The position numbers were made by a program, and so were the translations under genes. This document shows, in pieces, positions 42,522 through 50,232 of a stretch of 64,000 nt of DNA; position 1 is the first letter of the stretch; each line of letters begins with the position of its first letter. The notes under the pieces are model-generated. The model had not been told where the DNA came from and ran no database searches. It worked only from the letters and a program-made list of their open reading frames with translations. This stretch comes from Streptomyces xanthii (GTDB taxonomy: Bacteria > Actinomycetota > Actinomycetes > Streptomycetales > Streptomycetaceae), in the NCBI RefSeq assembly GCF_014621695.1, contig NZ_CP061281.1, forward strand, positions 3,968,001 through 4,032,000, in the 5' to 3' direction.

Positions 42522-42631
42522 GTATGCGCTCCCCTTGGGACGGGCCTTGGTGCGGCCCCGATGTTGTCGTACTCCAGAGTACGGGGCGGGGTGGCGCCGT
42601 TGACTTCCTGGTCCGTTGCCGCGTTCCGGCC

Positions 42632-42669
42632 GGTGGGGGTTGCTCGCGCAGTTCCCCGCGCCCCTGAGA
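42632..42669 (+). repeat. Dispersed intergenic GC repeat, copy A
   Basis: Contains CGCGCAGTTCCCCGCGCCCC (42645-42664), shared exactly with copy B near 44403 and nearly with copy D near 50190. The GGGG...CCCC arms can fold into a hairpin. It lies in the non-coding gap between the SARP gene and the DUF6458 gene. This is a repeat type common between Streptomyces genes. Confidence 0.6.
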
Positions 42670-42711
42670 CGCACACCCTTCGGGTGGCATCTCCCGGATC
42701 CGCGGGACCGG

Positions 42712-42930
42712 TCAGAGCCGGCGGTCGCGGTCGTCTTCTACGACGGTGGTCTGGGTGGGGGTCAGGCCCCTGCGGCGGCCGATGCTGCGGAACACGAAGA
42801 CGCCGATCAGCCCGACGATCATGAGGATCCAGCCGACCAGGTGGAGGTCGACGCCCTTCATGTGCCAGTCGGTCGCGAACGCGAGGATCGCCCCGAGGGC
42901 CACGAGGATGATGCAACCGCCCAAGCTCAT
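42712..42930 (-). CDS. DUF6458 family small membrane protein
   Basis: 72 residues. Two membrane helices (LGGCIILVALGAILAFATDW and HLVGWILMIVGLIGVFVFRS) joined by the short conserved loop HMKGVDL, then a basic Arg tail. This matches the actinobacterial DUF6458 family. ATG 42930 follows AGGAAGGCGG; the longer opening to 43002 is not conserved. Function unknown. Confidence 0.8.
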   Translation of the reverse strand: MSLGGCIILVALGAILAFATDWHMKGVDLHLVGWILMIVGLIGVFVFRSIGRRRGLTPTQTTVVEDDRDRRL

Positions 42931-43014
42931 GAGAACCGCCTTCCTGAGAGGTGCGCGGACATGCGTGAGGGGCCCGGGTACCCCGGACCCCTCCGTTCTC
43001 ACACTCCGCGGGAC

Positions 43015-44313
43015 TCAGCCCTCCAGGAACGCCACCAGAGCGTTCGCGAGGAGGAACGGGTCGTCGGCGCCGCACAGTTCGCGCACGCTGTGCATCGACA
43101 GGATCGCCGCGCCGATGTCGACGGTCTTGATGCCGTGCCGGGCCGCGGTGATCGGGCCGATCGTGGTGCCGCACGGCATCGCGTTGTTGGACACGAACGA
43201 CTGGAACGGCACGCCGGCCTTCTCGCAGGCCGCCGCGAACACGGCGCGGCCGCTGCCGTCGGTGGCGTAGCGGTTGTTGACGTTCACCTTGAGGATCGGG
43301 CCGCCGTTGGCGCGCGGGTGGTGCGTCGGGTCGTGCCGCTCGGCGTAGTTGGGGTGCACGGCGTGACCGGTGTCCGAGGACAGGCAGATCGTGCCGGCGA
43401 AGGCCCGCGCCTTGTCCTCGTACGAGCCGCCGCGGGCGAAGACCGAACGCTCCAGGACGCCGCCGAGCAGCGGGCCGTCGGCGCCGGTGTCGGACTGCGA
43501 GCCGTTCTCCTCGTGGTCGAACGCGGCGAGCACCGGGATGTACGGCAGGTTGTCCTGCTTGCTGACCTCGGTGAGCGCGGCCGTGCAGGCGTGCACGGAC
43601 AGCAGGTTGTCCATGCGCGGGCCGGCGAGCAGCTCGCGGTCGCGGCCCAGGTAGGCGGGGGCCTCGACGGCGTACGTCATGAGGTCCCAGCCGGTGATGG
43701 AGCCGCGCTCCAGGCCGTTCTCCTCCTCCAGGAAGGCGAGCAGGTCGCCCTCGTGGACGTCGTCGCCCAGGCCCCAGATGGGCTGCATGTGGCGCTGCTT
43801 GTCGAGCTTGAGGCCCTCGGGGGTGACCGAGCGGTCGAGGTGGACGGCCAGCTGCGGGACGCGCAGCAGGGGGCGGTCCACGTTGACGAGGCGCTCGGTG
43901 CCGTCGCGCAGGGAGATCCGGCCGGCCAGGCCCAGGTCGCGGTCGAGCCAGGAGTTGAGCAGGGGGCCGCCGTAGATCTCGACGGCGACCTGGCGCCAGC
44001 CCTGAGTGCCCATGTCCGGCTGGGGCTTGACCCGCAGGTTCGGGGAGTCGGTGTGCGCGCCGACGATCCGGAACGGGGTGTGGGGGGCGGCGCCCTCCGG
44101 GACGTACCAGGCGATGATCGCGCCGCCGCGGACGACGAACCGGCCGCCCGTCGTGCCGTCCCAGGCGTCGGTCTCGGCGACCTGCTGGAACCCGGCCTTC
44201 TCCAGCCGTGCCGCGGCGTTCGCCACCGCGTGGTACGGGGTGGGGCTCGCGGCGAGGTAGGTCATCAGGTCGTCGGTGTGCCCACGATCGAAGGGGCCGG
44301 AGGGTGTGCGCAT
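43015..44313 (-). CDS. M18 family aspartyl aminopeptidase
   Basis: 432 residues. M18 metallopeptidases are large cytosolic dodecamers that remove N-terminal acidic residues. Zinc-ligand motifs are in order: IVGAHTDSPNLRVKPQ (His), AGPRMDNLLSVHACTAAL (Asp), AAFDHEENGSQSDTGADGP (Glu-Glu), SSDTGHAVHPNYAERHDP (Asp/His) and GAAILSMHSVRELCG (terminal His). The length is normal. ATG 44313 begins the conserved text. A family of interspersed repeats lies just upstream. Confidence 0.9.
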   Translation of the reverse strand: MRTPSGPFDRGHTDDLMTYLAASPTPYHAVANAAARLEKAGFQQVAETDAWDGTTGGRFVVRGGAIIAWYVPEGAAPHTPFRIVGAHTDSPNLRVKPQPDMGTQGWRQVAVEIYGGPLLNSWLDRDLGLAGRISLRDGTERLVNVDRPLLRVPQLAVHLDRSVTPEGLKLDKQRHMQPIWGLGDDVHEGDLLAFLEEENGLERGSITGWDLMTYAVEAPAYLGRDRELLAGPRMDNLLSVHACTAALTEVSKQDNLPYIPVLAAFDHEENGSQSDTGADGPLLGGVLERSVFARGGSYEDKARAFAGTICLSSDTGHAVHPNYAERHDPTHHPRANGGPILKVNVNNRYATDGSGRAVFAAACEKAGVPFQSFVSNNAMPCGTTIGPITAARHGIKTVDIGAAILSMHSVRELCGADDPFLLANALVAFLEG

Positions 44314-44619
44314 GCCGTCAGGGTAGGCCCTGGCCCACCCATGCCGCCCACTCGTCTGCCGGGCGCCCTTGTCCTGCGGGTGCGGGCCCGGTGGGGGCTG
44401 GTCGCGCAGTTCCCCGCGCCCCTGAGATGCGCACTTCGTGCGCGATCTCATCGGGCGCTTGCGCCTCGGGGAAATGCGACCCGAAGGGTCTGCATTCCAG
44501 GGGCGCGGGGCTGTATCGATCAGCGGCTCCGCCGCGGGGCGCGACCAGCCACGAACCACCGGTACCCGCCTGCCGGGGGCCACCTGGCAGACGGGTACGC
44601 GGATCCAGCCCGGCGGAGC
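44314..44619. repeat. 306-bp intergenic region with opposed repeat copies B and C
   Basis: No gene. Copy B at about 44390-44430 carries the CGCGCAGTTCCCCGCGCCCC block. Copy C at about 44498-44560 reads the opposite way (GGGGCGCGGGGCTG, then GGGCGCGACCAGCC) and has its middle replaced. The pair forms a large imperfect inverted repeat. The promoter of the aminopeptidase must overlap the end near 44320. Confidence 0.6.
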
Positions 44620-46458
44620 CTAGAAGGCGGCCTCGTCCAGGTCCATCACGTCCAGGCCCGACTCGCTCGTGCCCTGGGCGAGCTTGCGCGCACCCGTGAC
44701 ACCCGGCAGGACGTTCGCGGCGAAGAACTTGGCCGCGGCGACCTTGCCCTGGTAGAAGGGCACGTCCTTGGCGGACGCACCGCCCGCGAGGGCCTCCGCC
44801 GCGACGGCCGCACCCTTGAGCAGCAGGTAGCCGACGACCACGTCACCGGAGGCCATGAGCAGCCGGGTCGTGTTGAGGCCGACCTTGTAGATGTTCTTCG
44901 GGTCCTGCTCCGTGGCCGCGAGGTCCGTGAGCATGACGCCGACGATGGCCTCGAGCTCGACGGCCGCCTTGGCCAGCGACTCGCGCGCCCCGGCGAGCTC
45001 CTCGCCGCCCGTCTCGACCGCGAGGAACTTCTTGATCTCCTCGGCGAGGCCGTTCAGCGCGGCGCCCTGGTTGCGGACGATCTTCCGGAAGAAGAAGTCC
45101 TGGCCCTGGATCGCGGTCGTGCCCTCGTACAGGGTGTCGATCTTCGAGTCACGGATGTACTGCTCGATCGGGTACTCCTGCAGGAAGCCGGAGCCGCCGA
45201 AGGTCTGGAGCGACTGGGCGAGCTGCTCGTAGCCCTTCTCGGAGCCGTAGCCCTTGACGATCGGCAGGAGCAGGTCGTTGAGGGCGTGCTCGGCGGAGGC
45301 GTCCTCGCCGGCGGCCTCCTTGACCTGGATCGCGTCCTGCACGGAGGCCGTGTAGAGCACCAGCGACCGCATGCCCTCGGCGTACGCCTTCTGCGTGAGC
45401 AGCGAGCGGCGCACGTCGGGGTGGTGCGTGATGGTGACCTTGGGCGCGGCCTTGTCCATGAACTGGGCGAGGTCGGGGCCCTGGACGCGCTCCTTGGCGT
45501 ACTCCAGCGCATTCAGGTAACCGGTCGACAGGGTCGAGATCGCCTTCGTGCCGACCATCATGCGAGCGAACTCGATGATGCGGAACATCTGGCGGATGCC
45601 CTCGTGCTTGTCGCCGATCAGCCAGCCCTTGGCGGGGTGCTGGTCGCCGAAGGTCATCTCGCACGTGTTGGAGGCCTTGAGGCCCATCTTGTGCTCGACG
45701 TTGGTCGCGTACACGCCGTTGCGCTCGCCCAGCTCGCCGGTCTCCCAGTCGAACTCGAACTTCGGGACGAGGAAGAGGGACAGGCCCTTGGTGCCGGGGC
45801 CGTGGCCCTCGGGGCGGGCGAGGACGTAGTGGAGGATGTTCTCCGACATGTCGTGCTCACCGGACGTGATGAAGCGCTTCACGCCCTCGATGTGCCAGGA
45901 GCCGTCCTCCTGCTGCACGGCCTTGGTGCGGCCGGCGCCCACGTCCGAGCCGGCGTCCGGCTCGGTCAGGACCATCGTCGAGCCCCACTGCTTCTCGACG
46001 GCGATCTCGGCGATCTTCTTCTGCGCCTCGTTGCCCTCCTCGAAGAGGATGCCGGCGAACGCGGGGCCGGAGGAGTACATCCAGATCGCCGGGTTGGCGC
46101 CCAGGATCAGCTCGGCGTGGGCCCAGATGAGGGAGCGCGGCGCGGTGGTGCCGCCGATCTCCTCGGGCAGGCCGAGGCGCCAGTACTCGGAGTCCATGAA
46201 GGCCTTGTAGGACTTCTTGAAGCTGGCCGGGACCGGCGCGGTGTTCGTCTCGGGGTCGAAGACCGGAGGGTTGCGGTCCGCGTCGGTGAAGGACTCGGCC
46301 AGGTCGTTCTCGGAGAGGCGGGCCACCTCGTCGAGGATGCTCTTGGCGGTGTCGACGTCCATCTCACCGAACGGGCCGGTGCCGTACAGCTTGTCGCGGC
46401 CGAGCACCTCGAAGAGGTTGAACTCGATGTCGCGGAGATTCGACTTGTAGTGCCCCAT
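44620..46458 (-). CDS. Long-chain acyl-CoA dehydrogenase family protein (FadE5-like, about 600 aa)
   Basis: 612 residues, the long form of acyl-CoA dehydrogenase. Order: N-terminal extension [20 protein letters not shown]; flavin/substrate strand [40 protein letters not shown]; the second FAD region and catalytic Glu in [20 protein letters not shown] (about 441-460); and a C-terminal helical extra domain. The homologue FadE5 in mycobacteria has broad chain-length range and starts beta-oxidation. ATG 46458 has GGAG 8 nt upstream. The leader has a hairpin and an operator-like dyad. Confidence 0.88.
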   Translation of the reverse strand: MGHYKSNLRDIEFNLFEVLGRDKLYGTGPFGEMDVDTAKSILDEVARLSENDLAESFTDADRNPPVFDPETNTAPVPASFKKSYKAFMDSEYWRLGLPEEIGGTTAPRSLIWAHAELILGANPAIWMYSSGPAFAGILFEEGNEAQKKIAEIAVEKQWGSTMVLTEPDAGSDVGAGRTKAVQQEDGSWHIEGVKRFITSGEHDMSENILHYVLARPEGHGPGTKGLSLFLVPKFEFDWETGELGERNGVYATNVEHKMGLKASNTCEMTFGDQHPAKGWLIGDKHEGIRQMFRIIEFARMMVGTKAISTLSTGYLNALEYAKERVQGPDLAQFMDKAAPKVTITHHPDVRRSLLTQKAYAEGMRSLVLYTASVQDAIQVKEAAGEDASAEHALNDLLLPIVKGYGSEKGYEQLAQSLQTFGGSGFLQEYPIEQYIRDSKIDTLYEGTTAIQGQDFFFRKIVRNQGAALNGLAEEIKKFLAVETGGEELAGARESLAKAAVELEAIVGVMLTDLAATEQDPKNIYKVGLNTTRLLMASGDVVVGYLLLKGAAVAAEALAGGASAKDVPFYQGKVAAAKFFAANVLPGVTGARKLAQGTSESGLDVMDLDEAAF

Positions 46459-46492
46459 GGCGACGGCTCCGTAAAGGCTTGGGAGGTGGATC

Positions 46493-46512
46493 GTCCGGGG
46501 GTGTCCCCGGAC
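46493..46512 (-). promoter_or_regulatory. Leader hairpin of the acyl-CoA dehydrogenase mRNA
   Basis: GTCCGGGG (46493-46500) pairs perfectly with CCCCGGAC (46505-46512) around a 4-nt loop, about 35 nt before the start codon. It could stabilise the leader or terminate divergent read-through. Confidence 0.4.
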
Positions 46513-46551
46513 CTTCCTCGTACGCGTACCAACTAGTAACCACCACAATGC

Positions 46552-46563
46552 TACCCGCCGGTA
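46552..46563. promoter_or_regulatory. Operator-like dyad TACC-N4-GGTA upstream of the acyl-CoA dehydrogenase gene
   Basis: TACCCGCCGGTA lies between a possible -35 (TTGATT, near 46575 on the minus strand) and a possible -10 (TAGCAT, about 46548-46553). A repressor bound here would block the polymerase. The surrounding 46525-46575 is AT-rich for this genome. A fatty-acid-responsive TetR/GntR factor is a reasonable guess. Confidence 0.4.
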
Positions 46564-46656
46564 ATAAGAATCAACCCCCAGCGGGCCAACTGTGACGAAC
46601 TCGGCCCTCGGGCGAACCCCGCCTCGCCCTTGCGGGGGCTCGGTAGTCTTGCGCCC

Positions 46657-47115
46657 ATGTACGGCTATGACCAGACCCCGGGTGCCGGGCAGCAGTACGC
46701 GCCGCCGCAGCAGGGCGGTTACGGGCAGCAGGCCCCGCCGCTGTACCCGGAGCCGTCGCCGCCGTCGCTCGCCGACGCGGTCCGCGCGTTCACGACCGGA
46801 TCGATGTCCGCGGAGGACTTCCAGCAGATCTTCGCCTCGTCGAAGGTCTACTGCCCGCGCGGCGACAACCCCGGCTTCCTCGCGCTGCACAACACCCAGC
46901 AGCCCGTGATCCCGATGTTCACCTCGCTCAAGGAGCTGCGGACGTACGCGGGCAAGGAGTCCAAGTACTTCGTGATCACCGGCGCCGAGGTCATCGACCT
47001 GCTGCCGACCGGCTACGGCTTCGTCCTCGACATGGAGGGCGAGCACCGCATGGTCTTCGACGCGAAGGCCGTCGAACAGATGGTCGATTTCGCGATGCGC
47101 CGCATGTACGGGTAG
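46657..47115 (+). CDS. SseB-family protein
   Basis: 152 residues. A disordered Gln/Pro/Gly/Tyr-rich head ([20 protein letters not shown]) leads into an SseB-like domain: [20 protein letters not shown], then [20 protein letters not shown] and [20 protein letters not shown]. Such proteins are widespread in actinobacteria without a defined reaction. Start ATG 46657 is the first codon of the conserved head. Confidence 0.8.
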   Translation: MYGYDQTPGAGQQYAPPQQGGYGQQAPPLYPEPSPPSLADAVRAFTTGSMSAEDFQQIFASSKVYCPRGDNPGFLALHNTQQPVIPMFTSLKELRTYAGKESKYFVITGAEVIDLLPTGYGFVLDMEGEHRMVFDAKAVEQMVDFAMRRMYG

Positions 47116-47242
47116 GTGCCGTCGGTCGTGGCACCCGTGTGTCACGGCCGTCCGGTCGACGTGCGAGTCGGCAATCCGGGGCATTCATGAATAGCCGATC
47201 GGATGACATGCCCGCCCCGGTGCCGGCCATAGCGTCGAGGAC

Positions 47243-47854
47243 ATGAACATCGCTCGCATCTCCCGCCGCTCCGCTCTCACCGCATCCGCGATCGCGATCG
47301 CCGTGTCCGCCCTGGTGCCGGTCTCGGCCATGGCGGCCGACGCGTCCGCCGCACCGGCCCCCGCTTCCGCTTCCGCGTCCGCGAAGCTGAAGGACGCGAC
47401 TCCGTCCGACGTGCTCGCCTCGACCCCGTGGAAGACCACCGGCGCCGTCGACCAGGACGGCAACCGTGTCGCCCTCGACGACCCGGCCGTGTCGAACTTC
47501 GTGGGCTGGGCCTACTTCGACGCCGACGGCACGTACACCATGTACAACCTCGACGACAGCCCCAAGCTGCACGGTGACTGGACCGTCACCCCCGACGGCT
47601 CCGAGCGCTGGATCAACGCGAAGGACGCGAACGGCAAGGTGCTCTTCGAGCGCACCGTCCCGATCACCCAGCTCGACAAGAACGTGTTCACCTACCGCGT
47701 CTTCCCGAACGCCGGCGACACCAGCGTGTACTACGACATCGTCCACACCAAGACCAACCACGTCGAGCCCGGCACCGACGGCCGCGGCCCCGGCGCGAAC
47801 GGCAACCAGGGCGGCAACGGCGAGTACCACTTCAACAACGGCAACGCCCGCTGA
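47243..47854 (+). CDS. Secreted DUF4822 domain protein
   Basis: 203 residues. Signal peptide RRSALTASAIAIAVSALVPV with cleavage near SAMAADA (about residue 32). After an Ala/Ser linker comes the domain SDVLASTPWKTTGAVDQDGN, DADGTYTMYNLDDSPKLHGD and RTVPITQLDKNVFTYRVFPN, which matches DUF4822, a lipocalin-like secreted fold. The C-terminus is Gly/Asn-rich. Followed at once by a strong terminator. Function unknown. Confidence 0.82.
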   Translation: MNIARISRRSALTASAIAIAVSALVPVSAMAADASAAPAPASASASAKLKDATPSDVLASTPWKTTGAVDQDGNRVALDDPAVSNFVGWAYFDADGTYTMYNLDDSPKLHGDWTVTPDGSERWINAKDANGKVLFERTVPITQLDKNVFTYRVFPNAGDTSVYYDIVHTKTNHVEPGTDGRGPGANGNQGGNGEYHFNNGNAR

Positions 47855-47872
47855 TCGCGATCCGCCGCATCG

Positions 47873-47904
47873 AAGGCCCGGAGGGAATGTCCTCCGGGCC
47901 TTTT
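47873..47904 (+). terminator. Classic hairpin terminator with T-run
   Basis: AAGGCCCGGAGG (47873-47884) pairs perfectly with CCTCCGGGCCTT (47891-47902), followed by further T residues. One of the few intrinsic terminators here with a U-tract. Confidence 0.88.
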
Positions 47905-47933
47905 CGTGTTCCAGGTGGCAGAAAGTTCTACGT

Positions 47934-47947
47934 TCAACTAAAGTTGA
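47934..47947. promoter_or_regulatory. MarR-type operator-like palindrome before the pirin gene
   Basis: TCAACTAAAGTTGA is a perfect inverted repeat (6-bp arms, AA centre), 30 bp before the pirin ATG and near a plausible promoter. It resembles the short TTCAA...TTGAA dyads bound by MarR-family redox repressors. No MarR gene is in the window. Confidence 0.5.
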
Positions 47948-47976
47948 GGCACGAGGACGCCAAGGAGGTCCCCAAA

Positions 47977-48942
47977 ATGCCCGCTGTGACCGTCGAGAAC
48001 CCGCTGACCCTGCCCCGAGTGGAAGCTCCGGCGGATGCCGCGGCGCGCCCCGTGCTCGCCGTGACGACCGCGCCGGGCGGCTTCGAAGGGGAGGGATTCC
48101 CGGTGCGCCGCGCGTTCGCCGGAATCAACTACAAGTACCTCGACCCGTTCATCATGATGGACCAGATGGGCGAGGTGGAGTACGCACCCGGAGAGCCGAA
48201 GGGCACCCCGTGGCACCCGCACCGCGGCTTCGAGACCGTGACGTACCTGATCGACGGAACGTTCGTCCACCAGGACTCGCACGGCGGCGGCGGCACCATC
48301 ACCGACGGCGACACCCAGTGGATGACGGCGGGCTCCGGCCTGCTGCACATCGAGGCGCCGCCGGAGTCCCTCGTCATGTCCGGCGGCCTCTTCCACGGCC
48401 TCCAGCTGTGGGTGAACCTGCCCGCCAAGGACAAGATGAAGGACCCGCGCTACCAGGACATCCGCGGCGGCCAGGTCAAGCTCCTCACCACCGCCGACGG
48501 CGGCGCGCTGCTCCGCGTCATCGCCGGTGAGCTCGACGGCCACGAGGGTCCGGGCATCACGCACACGCCGATCACGATGGTGCACGCCACCGTCCGCCCC
48601 GGCGCCGAGGCCACCCTGCCGTGGCGCGAGGACTACAACGGCCTCGTCTACGTGCTCGCCGGCCGCGGCACCGTCGGCGCCGACCGGCGACCGGTCCACA
48701 TGGGCCAGACCGCCGTCTTCGGCGCGGGCGGCTCGCTGACCGTGCGGGCCGACGAGTCCCAGGACTCGAACACCCCGGACCTCGAGGTGGTCATCCTCGG
48801 CGGACAGCCGATCCGTGAGCCCATGGCCCACTACGGCCCCTTCGTGATGAACACCAAGGCCGAACTCCAGCAGGCCTTCGACGACTTCCAGGCCGGCCGC
48901 CTGGGCGTCATCCCCACCGCCGAGCGTCTGCCCCACACCTGA
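47977..48942 (+). CDS. Pirin family protein
   Basis: 321 residues. Pirin bicupin: the iron site in the N-terminal cupin reads WHPHRGFETVTYLIDGTFVH (His, His) with QWMTAGSGLLHIEAPPE supplying His and Glu; FAGINYKYLDPFIMMDQMGE is also typical. The C-terminal cupin carries DYNGLVYVLAGRGTVG. Pirins are iron-dependent redox or quercetinase-like proteins; a Streptomyces pirin has been reported to modulate beta-oxidation through an acyl-CoA dehydrogenase. ATG 47977 has AAGGAGG 8 nt upstream; the longer opening to 47887 crosses the terminator. Confidence 0.88.
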   Translation: MPAVTVENPLTLPRVEAPADAAARPVLAVTTAPGGFEGEGFPVRRAFAGINYKYLDPFIMMDQMGEVEYAPGEPKGTPWHPHRGFETVTYLIDGTFVHQDSHGGGGTITDGDTQWMTAGSGLLHIEAPPESLVMSGGLFHGLQLWVNLPAKDKMKDPRYQDIRGGQVKLLTTADGGALLRVIAGELDGHEGPGITHTPITMVHATVRPGAEATLPWREDYNGLVYVLAGRGTVGADRRPVHMGQTAVFGAGGSLTVRADESQDSNTPDLEVVILGGQPIREPMAHYGPFVMNTKAELQQAFDDFQAGRLGVIPTAERLPHT

Positions 48943-49034
48943 CCGGGCCCCGGGGCCGCGTGAAGTGACGGATCGTCACTCGCGCGGCCCCGCCCGGCGC
49001 GTGGCCCGGCACCCGGCCGTGTTCAACTGGTCGG

Positions 49035-50108
49035 GTGAAGCCGGACACCGAACTACTGCCCCGTTCCGCCCGCCGCGTCGCCGCCTGGTGCGCGGTGGCG
49101 CTGCTCGTCACCGGGGTCGCCTGGGTCGGGATCTGGCTCTGCGTCGAACTGCGCACCGCCGTCGTGCCCGTGCTGCTCGCCCTGCTCGGCACCGCCCTGC
49201 TGCGGCCCGTCTACCTCGCCCTGCGCAAGGCCAAGGTGCAGCAGTCGCTCGCGGCGGGGCTCACCTGCGCGCTGATCCTCGTCGTGGTCGGCGGCGCCGG
49301 ATACATCGTCGTCGCCGCGCTCATCGACACCGGCGACCAGATCATCGCCTCCGTGAAACAGGCCGCCCGCGACCTCTCCGACAAGTTCGGCACCGGCGTG
49401 CTCGACCTCGATCATCTCGCCGACAACGCGCAGGACCTCATCAAGAAGTACGGGGGTTCCGCCGCGTCCGGAGTGATCAGCGGGCTCAGCGTGGCCGGGG
49501 AGATCGCCGCCATGGCCGTGCTCGCCCTGCTGCTCTGCTTCTTCTTCCTGCGCGACGCCGGGCGCTTCCGCGTCGCCCTGCGCCAGGCCGCGCCCGGCTC
49601 CGCCGGCGAGACCCTGGAGGCCATCGCGCGGCGCGCCTTCGCCGCGGTCTCCGGCTTCATGCGCGGGACGACCCTCATCGCGCTCATCGACGCGTTCTGC
49701 ATCGGCATCGGGCTGCTGATCCTTCAGGTGCCCGGTGCGGTCGGCCTCGCGGCGCTCGTCTTCGTCGGGGCCTACATCCCCTATCTCGGCGCGTTCATCT
49801 CCGGCGCCGTCGCCATTCTCGTCGCCCTCGCCGACCGTGGATTCGTCATCGCGCTCTGGGCCCTCGGCGTCGTCCTCGCCGTGCAGGTCCTGGAGGGGCA
49901 TGTCCTCCAGCCGATGATCCAGTCCCGCACGGTGCAGATGCATCCTGCGGTCGTTCTGCTCGCCATCACCTCGGGTGCCTCGGTCGCCGGCATCCTCGGC
50001 ATGCTCCTGGCGGTGCCCCTCACCGCGGCGGCGTTCGGCATTCTGAGCGAGTTGCGGGGGCGGTACGGGTCGGGTGGCGTGACCGTTTCACGTGAAACAG
50101 GGGTCTGA
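49035..50108 (+). CDS. AI-2E family transporter (permease)
   Basis: 357 residues, about 8 membrane helices. After two N-terminal helix pairs, a soluble amphipathic segment (about 95-150, VKQAARDLSDKFGTGVLDLD) precedes the C-terminal bundle, with VGAYIPYLGAFISGAVAILV and LEGHVLQPMIQSRTVQMHPA, the family signature. Members export diverse small molecules or ions, not only autoinducer-2. The start is GTG 49035. A parS site lies inside the last codons (GVTVSRETGV), so codon choice there is constrained. Confidence 0.86.
   Translation: MKPDTELLPRSARRVAAWCAVALLVTGVAWVGIWLCVELRTAVVPVLLALLGTALLRPVYLALRKAKVQQSLAAGLTCALILVVVGGAGYIVVAALIDTGDQIIASVKQAARDLSDKFGTGVLDLDHLADNAQDLIKKYGGSAASGVISGLSVAGEIAAMAVLALLLCFFFLRDAGRFRVALRQAAPGSAGETLEAIARRAFAAVSGFMRGTTLIALIDAFCIGIGLLILQVPGAVGLAALVFVGAYIPYLGAFISGAVAILVALADRGFVIALWALGVVLAVQVLEGHVLQPMIQSRTVQMHPAVVLLAITSGASVAGILGMLLAVPLTAAAFGILSELRGRYGSGGVTVSRETGV
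50085..50098. other. parS chromosome-partition site, second copy
   Basis: GTTTCACGTGAAAC, identical to 15134-15147, located within the 3' end of the AI-2E permease gene. The two sites are about 35 kb apart, a normal spacing for the oriC-proximal ParB-loading region. Confidence 0.93.
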
Positions 50109-50179
50109 TCGCGGCCTGGGGGCCGGCTGATCCGGCGCGTCGCCGTAGGGCTTCAGCGTCATCGCCGGCTGCGGCGCCG

Positions 50180-50212
50180 TCGTGGCTGGTCGCGCAGTTC
50201 CCGGCCCCCGGC
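50180..50212 (+). repeat. Dispersed intergenic GC repeat, copy D (diverged)
   Basis: GGCTGGTCGCGCAGTTCCC matches copy B; the right arm has decayed to GGCCCCCGGC. Located in the 124-bp gap between two convergent genes. Confidence 0.5.
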
Positions 50213-50232
50213 AGAGGCCTTGGTGTTGAGGG

